The notes under the pieces: model-generated
Database searches by the model: none
Told to the model about the DNA's origin: nothing
Seen by the model: only the letters and a program-made list of their open reading frames with translations
In this document: piece after piece, positions 36,514 to 48,682 of the stretch
Numbering within the stretch: position 1 is the first letter of the stretch
Layout: the number at the start of each line of letters is the position of its first letter
From: Brachypodium distachyon
Taxonomy: Eukaryota; Streptophyta; Magnoliopsida; Poales; Poaceae
Direction: 5' to 3'
Assembly (NCBI RefSeq): GCF_000005505.3
Contig: NC_016132.3
Location: forward strand, 53,334,914 to 53,398,913
Length of the DNA stretch: 64,000 bases
Made by a program: the position numbers and the translations under genes

Positions 36514-37245
36514 CTACGTCGCACGAACATGCATCGGATCCCTGACCTCCCGCGCGGCAGCCTTTACGAGGCGGCGAGCCGCCCTGAAGAACTGCATCAC
36601 GCCGAAGCGGCGGCGCACGCGGTACGGACGACGCGGGACGACGCAGTGCCGCACGAGCTCGCCGTCCCGGCCGACGACCCCGACCATGTGCACCCGCCCC
36701 GCGACACGCCGGCCCAGGGCGAAATCCCCGTTCCGCCGCAGGTCGCAGAGGATGAGGCCGTCTGGGGAGGAGGACGAGGAGGAGCTGGGCGCCGTCGTGG
36801 GCGCGGGCCACTGGCGGCAGAGCGGGCAAGTGCCTCCGGCCTCCAGCCATGGCTCGAGGCAGTCTTTGTGGTACGCGTTCTTGCAGCACGGCGTCTCGAC
36901 GGCCGCGTGCTCGAGGAGCTCGTCCAGGCAGATCGGGCAGCTGAGCCCCGCGTCGTCGTGGATCGTCACGAGGGGCAGCGGGTCCGGACAGTTTCGGGCG
37001 GCGGCGGGAGGAGGAACAGTGGCCGGGTGGCAGCCGTGGAGGAACGTCCTGGAGTCCACGACGTCGATGATCTCCTCGAAGGAGGAGGCTGATCTTGGGG
37101 TTGCGCAGATGGGGCAGGCCGCGACGGCTTCGGCCGCTTCGCCCCCGCGGGTTCTGTGGAGGCGGGTGCACGTGTGGCACCAGAAGCACACCTCCCAGCC
37201 GTTGCTGGCCGTCGTCGTCGTCGACGTCGCAGACGTCGAATCCAT
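36514..37245 (-). CDS. RING-type E3 ubiquitin ligase, 243 aa
   Basis: Likely E3 ubiquitin ligase. Intronless. An N-terminal zinc-ribbon-like motif, VCFWCHTCTRLH..CPIC (residues 19-47), is followed by a RING at about 103-143: CPICLDELLEHAAVETPC, CKNAYHKDCLEPWLEAGGTC, PLCR. This resembles the RING-H2 group with an N-terminal zinc ribbon. The usual CxHxxHxxC is CKNAYHKDC here, so the fourth metal ligand position is Asn. A basic C-terminal region follows. The start used is the Met at 37245 (MDSTSATS); an upstream in-frame ATG at 37314 would add 23 residues. Substrate unknown. Confidence 0.85.
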   Translation of the reverse strand: MDSTSATSTTTTASNGWEVCFWCHTCTRLHRTRGGEAAEAVAACPICATPRSASSFEEIIDVVDSRTFLHGCHPATVPPPAAARNCPDPLPLVTIHDDAGLSCPICLDELLEHAAVETPCCKNAYHKDCLEPWLEAGGTCPLCRQWPAPTTAPSSSSSSSPDGLILCDLRRNGDFALGRRVAGRVHMVGVVGRDGELVRHCVVPRRPYRVRRRFGVMQFFRAARRLVKAAAREVRDPMHVRAT

Positions 37246-37314
37246 GAGGTCGATCCAATTGCGTGTGTCGATGAATATATGGGCGATTGGGCGTGGGCGG
37301 GTGCAGGGCTGCAT

Positions 37315-38663
37315 GTTAATGTAGTGCTGATCGACTGCAGTTAGGAATCGCGAAAAAATCCGATTCCGTCTCTAGCTAGGATTCGCCACATGTGCTGATC
37401 AAAGACACGAGGCACTTTTTTTTGGGGCGTACAATTTACTTGTACTAGTTAGACTAGTATTGGTATGACAATTTTGATCCTACTTGATACTCGCTATCTC
37501 TAAATTTGGATAGTATCGCTAATTGATTTGTTCAATCTACACCGTTATGTTAGGTTGCGGCTGGTGCATGTATTGCACGTTGTGATTTTCTTTTCGGTAC
37601 TTGGCTAGATGTTTGGCGTGACAAAACGACATTTTGGGCCTGCCGCCACAACCGCACACCAATCTATTAAAGCCCACTCTTACTGGGCTTTACGTTTTCT
37701 TGTGTTTGGGCTTTGGAAAAAAACATTGCGTACTAGATGGCCTGCCACAGAAACCACCTCACCTCCTGCCCTTATGTTTGGGCTAGAGGAAGGGTCGCAG
37801 GCGAGCAAGGGGCCTGCGCGGCTGCGCTGGAGGCGGCCGGAGGAAGGACAAGATACGTCCATGTCGGGATTGAAGAGGAAGGGGGCAGAGGAAGTCGAGC
37901 TCAGTGGCGGGAGCGGGCCGGCGGCGAGCAGCGGGTCTGCTGTCACCACGACCTCCACCGGCCGCCCCTTCTCAGGCAGCGAGGGGTCAGGAGACCGCGG
38001 AGTGGACGGCAGCGGTGGCGGCGGCGGGGCTCGCAGGCGACGGCAGCGAGGTCGGAGCAGCAACTGCGGGAAGTCAAGACGAGCGAGAGAGAAGGGGGTT
38101 CGCGTGAGGAAGAAGACGAGCGAGAGAAAGGGCCCTTCGCGTGGATGAGAAGAGGTCGCCCCGCTCGTGAGCCGCGTGGGTCGACCGATTTGGCCAGCTC
38201 ATACGGACCAGCATTTTGGGCCTTTTTTCGGTCCAAGCCGACCACGCCCCTAAACCAAACACGAGAAAAAATTGTTTTGGGCCAGTTAGCACTGCTCGGG
38301 GCGGCCGGACCCTGTAAACCAAACATACCCTTAATCATTACGGGCCAACGAGAACAATGGATGAGTGCGTCACGGCAACGAGAACAAAATTCTTTGTATC
38401 ACAGAACCGAACTACCCTTAAAAAAAGCATAACATGTCCAATACATGCCCAGCCAACATAACATCTCTGCCATGTAAAAAAACAGAACTCTACCACTACC
38501 ATCTCGTAGCCATAGTAAAACAAACGTATGCCTGAAAAAAAAAAGGTCTCGAAGAAGAAGTTTGCACGCCCAGAGAGGCCGTGCGAGACGGTGAAACCAA
38601 AGACTTGCTGCCCCCTCTCGGCCGGATAGGAAGCTCCCCGAGGCTGCCGTAGCATCTTTACAC
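37315..38663. other. Spacer between the RING and GARP genes
   Basis: The GC-rich block 37780-38160 has open frames on both strands encoding low-complexity Gly/Ser/Arg sequence. It lies in DNA containing several GGGCTT/AAGCCC and AAACCAAAC motifs, so it may be a repeat. No gene supported. Confidence 0.35.
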
Positions 38664-38989
38664 TTGTTCATGGCAAAATACATCGTCCTCGTTACCTCAG
38701 GCCTCAGCGTAGTCACGTACGTGTACTATGTCAAGACAAAGTGGTATCGCCAGAAAAACCAGTCTTTATTACCTCCGTCCGGGTTACTCGCTCCATCCAC
38801 GAACCGCGGGACCGGAGGTAGCGACGAGAGCGACCGATCTCACAGCCCAGACGCCCCCCCGCTGCTCGCGCCCGCAGATCAGCAGCATCACTCATGGCGT
38901 CAGAAATTCAATCCCCTCTTCCCTCGAAAGAATATCCAAATCCCGTTCCCTTTTCGAGCTAATCCTGGAGCACAGCCCGTCCCTCAGAA

Positions 38990-39016
38990 GCCTGCCTGCC
39001 TGCCTGCCTGCCTGCC
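38990..39016 (+). repeat. (GCCT)n microsatellite in the GARP gene leader
   Basis: Six to seven tandem GCCT units end 17 bp before the chosen ATG at 39033. Confidence 0.9.
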
Positions 39017-39032
39017 ACCGCCGGAGAACGCC

Positions 39033-39734
39033 ATGTTATCCCCTCGCGTCGTCCGGCCCCAGCCCCACGCCGGCGCGGCCTCCGGTGGCTCGTCCTCGTC
39101 ACGGCGGCACATGGTGGACGCCGAAGCCGCCGCCGCCGCCGGCGCGTGCGGCCGCGTGCCCGAGTGGGAGCTCGGCCTCCCCTCGGCCGCCGAGCTGACG
39201 CCGGTCTCGCAGCCGCTCATCCCGCCGGCGCTCGCCGCGGCCTTCGGGATAGACCTCGCGGGCCTGCCCCCAACCTCCGTCGACGCCCGTCTCCTTCAGG
39301 ACTCCCCAACCTCCCACCTGTATTCCCGATTCGACGAGTTTGACGAAGAGGACGAGGAGGGGGAGGGGGAGACCGAGGGCGCTGCCACCGGGGGAGGGCG
39401 GCGCGGGAAGAAGGCGAGGATGGTGTGGACGACGGAGCTGCACCGCCGGTTCGTCGAGGCGGTGGCGCATCTCGGCGAGAAAGGCGCCGTGCCCAAGGCC
39501 ATCGTGCGGCTCATGAACGTCGACGGCCTCACGAGGGAGAACGTCGCCAGCCACCTCCAGAAGTACCGCCTCTACCTCAAGCGCTTGCACACTGGCGGTG
39601 CCGCCGCCGCGACACCCCCGCCTCAAGTGCCGCCGCCGTACTACTCCCGCTTCGATGCCAAACCGCCTCAAGACGCCGCGAACCGGAATGGCCTCCGCAC
39701 GTTTATTTCCTACGACAAGCTCGGATGCGATTAA
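39033..39734 (+). CDS. GARP (MYB-like) transcription factor of the LUX/PCL1-MYBC1 group, 233 aa
   Basis: Single-exon DNA-binding factor. LUX is the DNA-binding part of the evening complex of the circadian clock; MYBC1 is its close relative. The single GARP repeat lies at about 128-186: [59 protein letters not shown], with the invariant SHLQKYR. An N-terminal motif, [20 protein letters not shown] (45-64), matches the region conserved before the GARP domain in LUX and MYBC1, and an acidic stretch (101-115) follows. The frame is open upstream to 38664, but homology and the repeat-rich leader favour 39033. It is shorter than canonical LUX, so a MYBC1-like or second LUX-like paralogue is possible. 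Confidence 0.88.
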   Translation: MLSPRVVRPQPHAGAASGGSSSSRRHMVDAEAAAAAGACGRVPEWELGLPSAAELTPVSQPLIPPALAAAFGIDLAGLPPTSVDARLLQDSPTSHLYSRFDEFDEEDEEGEGETEGAATGGGRRGKKARMVWTTELHRRFVEAVAHLGEKGAVPKAIVRLMNVDGLTRENVASHLQKYRLYLKRLHTGGAAAATPPPQVPPPYYSRFDAKPPQDAANRNGLRTFISYDKLGCD

Positions 39735-40417
39735 AGCAGTAAGCAATGCTCTGCGAATTCTCCCCCATAGGAAATCGTATATAGTTTAGATTTCCACAGG
39801 AAAACCCAGTTCAACGTAATTTAATTTTCAGTACATATACCATCAGATGACACCTGTTGGGACATATTTCAGGTACAGAACCTTACAGGTAATATGCATG
39901 TTCATACACTACCAAGTAAACCCAAAAGCTAAAGCTGTTTAGGCGGTGTTGCTGGTTAGCTTGCACTTCTAAGAGTGCACTTAGTTTGGCAATGTGTTAC
40001 TATATTATCCTAAAGAACTACTCGACTTTGTCGTGTCTTGCGTCTTTCTTTGGTTGTTACAAAAGCGACATAAATATGTGCCATACATGATATTTTTAGT
40101 ACAATTTGTCACACTTGATTGGAATCTAAAGTTTATCAGTACATAGCAAAATTTAGCAGTTGCTATTTTCAGTAGTGCGGTTGGGCAGATACCAGAAGGA
40201 ACTCCTGCTGCCTTATTGTAATATCTAGCTGTGATTGATTGTTGAAGTTTTCCAGATTATGTTTTGCTGAAGTAGAGGGTTTGGATGTATTGTTCGTACT
40301 CGGTTAGTACTTGGAAGTCTGAAGCTTGGTGCCAATTTATTTTTGAGACGACGGGGTCATTTAACTGAAGAGGTTTTTTGCTATTTACAATGATGCATGC
40401 ACTTCCACAGAATTAAG

Positions 40418-40520
40418 CCCTGCTTGGAATGTTGTATTTTTTGTGGGAGGGCTGGTATTTAGTTCAACTTGAGTAAATACCATCCCCTCCCACAAAAATG
40501 ACAACAATCCAAACATGTCC
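40418..40520. repeat. Foldback element, about 103 bp
   Basis: CTTGGAATGTTGTATTTTTT with GTGGGAGG at the left pairs with CCTCCCACAAAAATGACAAC with AATCCAAACA at the right. Only about a dozen bases separate the inner TGGTATTTA and TAAATACCA arms. Long hairpin, MITE-like. Confidence 0.65.
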
Positions 40521-41998
40521 TATATGCATAGAAGGTTATAATCCTGTGGTTTGGGGTCTGTGACTAAATCTGAATCTAGTAATATATTCCACATTAATGG
40601 ACTATTTTTATTTCGATCACTTAGCTCCAGGTTGCAGGAAGGAAAGGCAGCTGCAGTACACTAAACAAGACATAAGGAAAATGATGTATCTTTTGCGATC
40701 AAAAGTAAATCCTTGCTGTTCAGACTATTCCTAGAATCACTTGGGTTGTCTTGATTTAAGTTCTTGTTTGGGTGTGTGGAGGTTACTCGTGGTTTAGCAA
40801 GTGTTTTCTGAAGTTAGCAAGTATGCTCGGAAATAAGGTACTACACTAGCAAACAATACAGTGCTATAGCGAAGGAATTGTAAATTCTTCTCAGAGAGTT
40901 AATGAGATTCAGTCATGAAGCTTGTTGGGTTGCAGACTTCCCAGATTTGCAGCATATTTTACCTCATGTAAGCTGTTAAACTGTCCTGTTTTTTTCTTTC
41001 GAATGTATCTTGTTAATTTGTTCGGTAGTTCAGACTTCAGAATCTTGAGCAATGTACACCCTCTGAAATTTGAGTGATCTACTCGCAAACTGGTTGACAT
41101 ACCGGACGGATTGCAGTCCTGGACTGGAGGTCTGTTGATTGGAAGCTGAATATTGTGAGAGAACTCTAAAAAGAAATAAGTATAGGTAATAGCTACAGGT
41201 GGCTGTAATCCAACTCGTAGTTTTTAGAAGTCCAACTACCATCTCGTGTGGAAAAGTATCTACAACTAAAACTGGCTGTCCGACCAAAGTTGAGATTACA
41301 AGCAACGAAGTCTAAGATGAATGTCAGGAGCAATTGTATTTCTAGGGCACAAAACGTGTAGTACTAATCATGACTTTAGTTCATGTAAGTCCAAATTATT
41401 CATGTGAGGTGGTTGCAATTGTGTTCGAGTTATGTACACTACATGATACTTCTACAAGATAAAGACACAAAGGGCGAGACAGAGTACAATTCTACAATGT
41501 GGTAATCTTCTTTTTTCCTGCTGTGCTTGAAAAACGTGGAGACATGCTATCAATTTTGGCCATGGTACTGACGGAGTGCAAACTTCATGGTATGAATAGA
41601 TAACTGCCAAACAATTGTGCTTATTCAATCAGCTCTTTGACAGCATTCATTACACATGAAAGTCATCGAGCTGCATTTCTTAGGCAAATTTCCTATTAAC
41701 TACTTTGATTAAAAGTTGAGAAATGTCATCTCATCTAAACGTAATGACTTGGTATGTGTCTTTTAAAAACAAATCCCTTGTTCTATCAGCGAAAAATCCT
41801 TTCCTGCGTCTTTAATTTCTATCTCTGATCGGTGTAGAGGCTGAAAGTAATGAAAGTTTCCTTCATCTTAAAAAAAGGTAAAATGTACGAGAGGTGTTTC
41901 AACTATTTTGGGTGTCTCAAACTGTAACTAGCCATTGAACTTTAAAAAACTTCATCTAGGTCTTAAAGTATACTTAATTACTCGTCCAAAATCTGCTA

Positions 41999-42205
41999 CT
42001 CCCTCCGTCCCATAATACGAGGCACGCACGCATCCCTATATCCACAATTTGATTAATTAAATATACATGTATTTTAACAAAAAATACACCATTAGATTCG
42101 TTATCGAAAGAACTTTCTAATAATATAATTATTTAATTTATATTTAGTTAGCTAAATTGACGATCTAAGGATGCGTGCGTTCCTCGTATTATGGGACGGA
42201 AGGAG
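41999..42205. mobile_element. Stowaway-type MITE, 207 bp
   Basis: CTCCCTCCGTCCCATAATAC at the left and GTATTATGGGACGGAAGGAG at the right, TA on both sides. The inverted repeats extend to GAGGCACGCACGCATCC / GGATGCGTGCGTTCCTC. It is longer than the other copies here and is a different subfamily. Confidence 0.88.
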
Positions 42206-42652
42206 TAGCATATTGACCGTTTAGCGGAGCAAATTTAGGGTGATTTGGACCTACTCTTCATCATTCTTTGAGCTGGTGTTTCGTTACAGATAAAGTGTCG
42301 AAATTAGACTTGAATGAAACTGTAGAAAAATCTCTGAAAACAAATGGAACGTTTCATCAGCATCAACTTACTCCATCAATGAAATTGAGATTCAGAGTAT
42401 TAGCTGCCTTTCACTCCAGTGCATGACTGCATGGAAGCGAGATTTATTACATGCTACTTGTTGCATATGGAGCAAACTGCAACGAGTGACATGTATTGGA
42501 GAAGACCGAAGTGCTCTCTGGCTAGATCATCATCTACTCCCTGTGACTCACATGTTCCATTTTAAGTTTTAATATTCCAGCGAAATTCGGTGCCGACTCT
42601 GTTCGATCGGCCGTCCAATTCTCCTCCCCCATGCATCACACAAATATCGCTA

Positions 42653-42760
42653 TCTCCGTTTCATAATTATTGTCGAAGTATTACATGTATCTAGACGTTT
42701 TTCAGAAATAAATACATTCAGTTTTGGGCAAATTTGAGACAAGAATCATGAAACGGAGGA
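42653..42760. mobile_element. Stowaway-type MITE, about 108 bp
   Basis: TCTCCGTTTCATAATTATTG at the left mirrors CAAGAATCATGAAACGGAGG at the right, with the core ATTACATGTATCTAGACG. Same family as 26641-26754; the outermost bases are eroded. Confidence 0.7.
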
Positions 42761-43821
42761 GCAGATCTCATTGAAATTCTTCACAGACCACAGGCCACCC
42801 ACAGAAAGGAGTAAAGGGAAAAGTCGTGAGCTGACTAAACAAATCAGCATTTTTGCGAGCAGGAACAGAATGATTGGCGCGAGCGTGTTGTACGCACATA
42901 TCTGCATGCATCTGCGCGTTTCCTGCCGAGCCTAATGCGACTGCCTGTTTATCAATGCCTATATTATTCAGCCCGTCAACTGCCTGACGGAGAATACAAT
43001 ACGGGCTGCCTGCGATGGATGGATGGCCCGCGAAACGCGGTGCGGCGAAGTGCCGTCTTGACGAATAGCGCACTATTCTTCTAAGCGCGGGAAACAGGCA
43101 GTGGTGCGCATTGACCAGCAGACCTGAAGTGCCGACGACGATGGCTTGCCGCAGAAAGCTACAGGTTTGAAAAAAAGAAAAGGAATACTGTAGTGTTTCT
43201 TTTGCGGCTTCGCGGGATTAGTAGCTAGCCATTAGGATTAGCGATCGTGTTCTTGCCTGACCTCATAAGGCACTGCCAGTGGGAGAAGGCTCTCGCTTCC
43301 TTTGACTGGCAACTTCCTTTCTCTCTCTGGACTCTGGAGGTGTGTGGCTTGAGCACTAAACTAGGAGGGAAATATAGATTAAGCTTCGAGCCATGTGAAT
43401 TACACCACTGCTCTGAGTAGGTTCTTTAAGATAACTCTAGAAAATTCCTTAGGTCTTCCTTTCCTAATAGTTCAGCTGCCCGGTTTGTGTATGGTTTCTT
43501 AATTAGCAACCATTCAACCAAACTTTGGGGCGATTAAGATAAGCGCGCGGCGTGTGGGTTCAGACTGTTCGGTGTCGTGCCATTAGGATCGACTGTAAAA
43601 ATGGATTCAGACACCCGGCAGAAAAAATAGAGGTTCTGCACGATGTCATGGTGAATCTAACGTCGAAAGATTCCGAGCAGAGTTTCATTTCAGATGGAGT
43701 ATCTGCAAAGTCCTCGTGCTTCTAATAGCAGTATTTGACGGAGAAAACTCATTTTGGAGCTCGTTTAAAAAAAAACTGAAAATCATATTTATAAGTTTCA
43801 CAAAATTCTGAAACAATTATA

Positions 43822-43903
43822 CTCCCTCTGTCCTAAAATTAGTGATTTGGATTTGTATAGATTTTCATACAAATCCACGTCACTTATTTTGTGACGGAGT
43901 GAG
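43822..43903. mobile_element. Stowaway-type MITE, 82 bp
   Basis: CTCCCTCTGTCCTAAAATTA at the left and TTATTTTGTGACGGAGTGAG at the right between TA pairs. The centre TTTGTATAGATTTTCATAC forms the hairpin. Confidence 0.85.
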
Positions 43904-44654
43904 TACATGTATAATACTGACATGTAAATTTTTATCATGAAATTTTTTCATTTGTGGGCTACACCAATAACACAGATATGTGCATCTATGTAAACAGTAC
44001 TGTTTGCTATGGAGTATCATAAATCCGCAAGGATAATTTGTAATTTGTCTTCTTTTTTGTTGATTAAAGAATTTCTTAATAAAATTCTACACATGGGTAC
44101 GATACATCTATTTATACATGCACACGTTATTTTCAGAATTTTTTTAAACTTCTATACATCAATTCAATTTTTTTTTAAAAGCTCCGTGCTTCTTCGGCAC
44201 TTTAGTGGTAGGTCCTTTTTGAACCGCCACATTTTTGTAGGCATGTTCGCTGTGACGATGTACAGAGTTGTAGCGCACTCCGAAGCAGAAAGACAGGTTG
44301 AACCGCGTGTGGAGATAGGCATCAATCAAAAGTATTCAACGCCTGGTAGCTGAGCGCCTATGACTTTGCCTACCATTTTTGCAGAGGAGAACAGAACCGT
44401 GACGGCTGCTGGTTTGAACAAACAAATTTCAAAGAATCAATCGTGTCATTGTACAGTCCTTTTCGTGTGACAACTTATACACCGAGGAGAGACCGGCAGG
44501 CCGGGCCCGGCACGTGCCAGCTCTCAGACCGCTGACAATCGCCGTAACGCAAACCAACCAATCGACCTGAGCTTAATTTTCTCCCTCCAACTTTCAAACT
44601 TTCACCGCTACTGCTACTAACCCCCGTTGAATTGTAACCTGATCTAGCAACCTG

Positions 44655-44685
<31 letters not shown>

Positions 44686-44686
44686 A
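44655..44686. repeat. Poly(C) run joined to (CA)n
   Basis: Seventeen or so C followed by seven CA units, about 150 bp beyond the DUF668 gene stop. Confidence 0.85.
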
Positions 44687-44833
44687 AAAATTCACTCATC
44701 GAATCAATGCTTTGACAAACGCAGCCGAGAAGAAGAAAAACCTACTAAGAAAGAAGAAAAAGAAATGCTTTGGACAAAGAGTATGCTGCCGTCCGCCATG
44801 ATCGATCGGTTGAACGGTTCAATCGGAATAATC

Positions 44834-46318
44834 TCAGAGGCGGACGGAGCCGCGGCGCCGCTCCTCGTACCAGCAGACGCAGCTGAGCGCGACGAGCACC
44901 TCGACAATGGCCGCCTCGGCTTTCTCCTTGTCGGCCCAACGGAGCGTCTGCAGCGCGTACACGCGCGTGCCGCCGTCGAACCGCCGCGTCCGGTCCATGT
45001 TCCGCTCCGCCTGCCACTGCACCGTGTCCCGGGCCATGGGGCCGAGCCACGCCATGATCCGGCCCACGGCCTCCTTCCACCCTTCCGCCAGCCCGTCGTC
45101 CAGCGGGCCCGGGTCACGCCGCCACCAGTCGCGCAGCTTCGACCGCACCGCCGCCCTGAGCTTCCCGGGGAGCATCTCGTACATCTCGGCGCGCTCCGCG
45201 TTGGCTTCCTCCTGCCGCCCCTCGGCCTCCATCTGCAGCAGCTGCTCCGCGGACGCGATCACGTTCGCGTACTGCTGGTCCAGCCCGGCGCCGCCCACCG
45301 TGCTGGGCGGCGCGTCCAGGAGCTTGCGCCAGTCCGTGCCCCCGGGCTTCTGTCCTGATCCGGACGAATAAGGCCTGATCGTGCCGATGATCGGGCACGA
45401 GCTGCTCAGCGGCGCCGGCGGGTGGACTCTGGACGGGCGCGCGAGCATCGGCCCGGACGAGGCCTTGGCCTTCCCCGTTCGCGGGTTCAGCAGCTTGGCG
45501 ATTCGGGTCTGGACTCTGTCGCTCGTCGTGGCCGATGACGATGGCGTCGGCGCAGGGGGAAGGCCTGGCACGTACTGTCCGAAGACGGTGCAGATGCGGG
45601 CGAAGACGGCGCAGGCGGCGCGCGCCATGAGGCCGACGGCTTTCTCGTAGCTCTGGCTCCACAGGGACTCCTCCTTGAGCCGCCGCACCTTGAGCTGCTG
45701 CGTCTTGATCTCCTGCCGGATGGACTCAGCGCCGAGGGGGTCGCTGGCACACGGCGGGGGGTCGGGCGCGAGCTTGGCGGGGATCGGCCCGCTGAGCCGG
45801 CTCCAGCCGCGTGTGGCGAGCTTCCGCTCGGCGGCTTCCAGCTCGTCGAGCGCCTCCATCTCGGAGCACAGCTTGGACGTGGCCGCCACGAGCCGCTCCA
45901 TCTTCTTGGCCTTGACCTTGAGCCCGCCTTTGCCCGCCAGCAGCGGGTCGAGCCGCGCGTCGGAATTGGACACGCCCCCGGCCTTGACGCTCGCGTACAC
46001 CCCGCCGAAGTCGATGCCGCAGCGCAAGCCCAGGCGCGCGACGGCAGCGGCAGCGGCATCGAGCGAGGCGACCAGCTCGGCGCAGGCCAGGCGGAGGAGG
46101 AAGGCCTGGTCGGTGGAGTTGAGGTACGCCACGCCAGGGGAGCGCATGGCGTCAGACCGCAGCCTGGAGACCTCCTGCTCCGAGAGCGACCGGTGCAGCG
46201 ACAGCAGCCTCGACATGGCCGCCGCCGCCTCGAACGCCAGGATCCCCAGCGTCGCCTGCGGCCCCGCCGGCAGCCGGAAATCCACCGGCAGCCATGACGC
46301 CGCCCTCTGCGCAACCAT
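44834..46318 (-). CDS. DUF3475/DUF668 protein (PSK SIMULATOR-like), 494 aa
   Basis: Plant-specific protein of the group that includes PSK SIMULATOR proteins and Avr9/Cf-9 rapidly elicited protein 137; the molecular function is poorly known. Intronless. The N-terminal DUF3475 region is TLGILAFEAAAAMSRLLSLH, then RSLSEQEVSRLRSDAMRSPG. A central coiled-coil-like basic stretch (ESIRQEIKTQQLKVRRLKEE) follows. The DUF668 region has DQQYANVIASAEQLLQM, YEMLPGKLRAAVRSKLRDWW and VYALQTLRWADKEKAEAAIV. The start used is MVAQRAAS at 46318; an upstream in-frame ATG at 46366 would add 16 residues, and both are downstream of the TATA box. Very GC-rich, so open frames opposite it are shadows. Confidence 0.9.
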   Translation of the reverse strand: MVAQRAASWLPVDFRLPAGPQATLGILAFEAAAAMSRLLSLHRSLSEQEVSRLRSDAMRSPGVAYLNSTDQAFLLRLACAELVASLDAAAAAVARLGLRCGIDFGGVYASVKAGGVSNSDARLDPLLAGKGGLKVKAKKMERLVAATSKLCSEMEALDELEAAERKLATRGWSRLSGPIPAKLAPDPPPCASDPLGAESIRQEIKTQQLKVRRLKEESLWSQSYEKAVGLMARAACAVFARICTVFGQYVPGLPPAPTPSSSATTSDRVQTRIAKLLNPRTGKAKASSGPMLARPSRVHPPAPLSSSCPIIGTIRPYSSGSGQKPGGTDWRKLLDAPPSTVGGAGLDQQYANVIASAEQLLQMEAEGRQEEANAERAEMYEMLPGKLRAAVRSKLRDWWRRDPGPLDDGLAEGWKEAVGRIMAWLGPMARDTVQWQAERNMDRTRRFDGGTRVYALQTLRWADKEKAEAAIVEVLVALSCVCWYEERRRGSVRL

Positions 46319-46417
46319 CGATCGGTCGATGCTAGTACTACTACCTCTTAATGACTTTACTCGCACAATGGAACAGCTCGATCGGTTTGTGAAGTCGCTT
46401 TCCTCGGAGACGCGCCC

Positions 46418-46423
46418 TATATA
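46418..46423 (-). promoter_or_regulatory. TATA box of the DUF668 gene
   Basis: The palindromic CTATATAG reads the same on both strands; it lies 100 bp upstream of the ATG at 46318. Confidence 0.55.
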
Positions 46424-48632
46424 GCTTGTAGTTATATCAGAGCATGCAGTTGCAGGCCATGGAAGGAATGATTCGGCGAGCTGGCTTGCCTAAATTCCCC
46501 TCTCCGATCGTCGATGCCGCCGGCCCGTACCAGCTCGGCGACGCGCTTGCGGGTGTAGTTGGGTTGGTTGGTATGGTCTCACAAACTTTGTTATATACCA
46601 CGGGGAGGCGGTCTCTTCTCGGCTGAGAAGCAATTAGATGAGAGGATGGCGATGGTGCGAGGATTAAGTTTAAGTATCGCTGCGCCTGCGCCTGGGCTGC
46701 GTGCGTCGGGAAGGGAGGACACGGTCAGCCGCGTGGGAAAGCTTCGGGGAAACGGTAGGCGGCCCGCGCGCGTACCAGACCAGGGAACGAACGTCTGTTG
46801 CGGCGTCGTTTGATTTCCAGGCTAGTTTATTTCCGGTGTGGGGCACGACGGACACCTCGTGTTAGTTTCATGCGGGGACACAGGCCTGAACTTGGTTCGG
46901 GTCGCGTTGGTTTGGCTTGGTCCGAGGTTACGGCGGGCGAGAAGTAGAGAATTGCTTAAAACCGTGGGCTCGGCTTCGATCAAGGAAGCGCTAGCTATAG
47001 GCCTAGAACCATTGGTTTGGTCCGTCACCACGAAGAAAAAATAACTTTCAGGATTCTCTTCTCAACACGAGTTCTCTATCTCGATCGAGAATTGATCTAT
47101 TCGTTCGAAATTGGACTACTTCGAAAATTTCCAAGTAGGATCAGTTCTAGCTTCGTGCGTAAGAAATTTAAATTTAGCCGTCCGGATGCGCGTTGACAAG
47201 GTTTAGGCCTCTAGGACATGGATGTATGGGAGGATGTATCCCATTCGGATAATATGCCCATGTCCTTTTTTAGGCAAAGATGTCCGAATTAACATGGAGC
47301 AGCACGTGGATGAGCGAGCATTCGATCAGCTGCGTATGCTCAAGGCGGCTACATGCATCCATGTGTTACTTACGAACTAAGATACCGTGTCGTAAAATAC
47401 TAGTAGTCGAGTACTGCAGACAACTCAATCAACTAAGAAAATTAGAAAACACCATCCCCGTACTCGACCTGTACTTGTATAACTTTACTGAAGCAGTGTA
47501 CTAGTCAATACTGTTTACTTTTTCCGTTTAAGAGTACAAAGATGTGTACAGCTTATGGAGTTATGGATAGTACTGCTTCATTATTTTCTGAAGAAGACGG
47601 CTATTATGGGCAGTGACAAAGTCTACTACTCCGTAATTTTCATTTTCAGAGAGGGCTCAAATCGTAGTAAGATATACATATACTAGTGATTAATATCAGA
47701 AATCATGAACCTGTAATTACCACGAACCTGCTGTTAGACTCAATTGACGCGTGACTTTAATTGGGCGACAACTAGCTAGCCCATAGTAGTAGTAGTTTGC
47801 TACTCCGTAGTTCTTTCAGCAACAAAAGTCAGCTCGATTATCAACAACACCATCAAATGGAGCAATGAGATTAAATGGAATCGAATTTACTTCCAAGTCG
47901 TCGACAGTGTCGATATTCGTCGTCCCCGCCTCATTGCACACTGACGTTGAAACTAGCACGCTAAATGTCCACTCGTGCCATAAATTGATCAACGACGATC
48001 GAGGGTACCAGTTGGAAGTTTCAACTCCGACTGTCTCATTTCTACGAACGGGATTCGGCGAACGATTGGTTAATACTCCTATCTATGATACGATTTGAAC
48101 TTCCCCTGAGGGCCAGGGGCCCCGCTGTATTGATCCCTTCGTTCTGGTCTTGCTCTTGGATGGCTGCATGCATACACGTTGGTTGCTTCTGAATTGTTCC
48201 AGGAATCGAGATGATTTATAACTGTATGTATCAGGTGGTTGACCTACGCCTTTTAGTGTTTTCTCCAGAAAATATTAGGACGTGTTTGATTTGTAAGTTT
48301 AAACCTGTCACAAATATTACTCGATGTAAGTTGCTCTTTCTTTCGGTTTTGCAATTGAGAAGTTGTCAAATTTTTAGTTATAAATCAGTCGACATGTTTA
48401 GTCTTCGGACCTTAATCCAACGACCTGACATGAGAGAGTGGGGATGACACAATCTAACTGCTATGATGCATCGACTGAGATTTAAACATTTTGCTTAAAA
48501 ATAAGACACTTGAGAAATAGCCACACCCTATATTAAAACTCAATCGGTACAATATTGCGGAACCATCTCTAGAAGAGATCGGAATGAACCTAGCCATACA
48601 CTTATGTTCTAGCCACAATCGCCGCCGTATGA
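46424..48632. other. Intergenic region upstream of the DUF668 gene
   Basis: GC-rich to about 46800, then AT-rich. No gene recognised. The last 180 bp next to the LINE may belong to an older decayed element (see 52585-52776). Confidence 0.4.
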
Positions 48633-48682
48633 CTTTCATGGTTTCATTTTTTTGACCCGAACTTCGGCGGGCGAAGAAGAAG

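Larger units (their letters stand above)
39735..44833. other. Intergenic region with several MITEs
   Basis: The first part is probably GARP 3' UTR. It then holds a foldback element (40418-40520) and MITEs at 41999, 42653 and 43822. A run of about 17 C followed by (CA)n lies at 44655-44686. No other gene recognised. Confidence 0.5.

Noticed and set aside
37609..38148. 179-codon plus-strand frame
   Set aside because: Low-complexity Gly/Ser/Arg in a GC-rich patch with open frames on both strands; no homology recognised.
45487..46314. 275-codon alternative frame over the DUF668 gene
   Set aside because: Arg/Cys/Ser-rich shadow of the GC-rich true reading frame.
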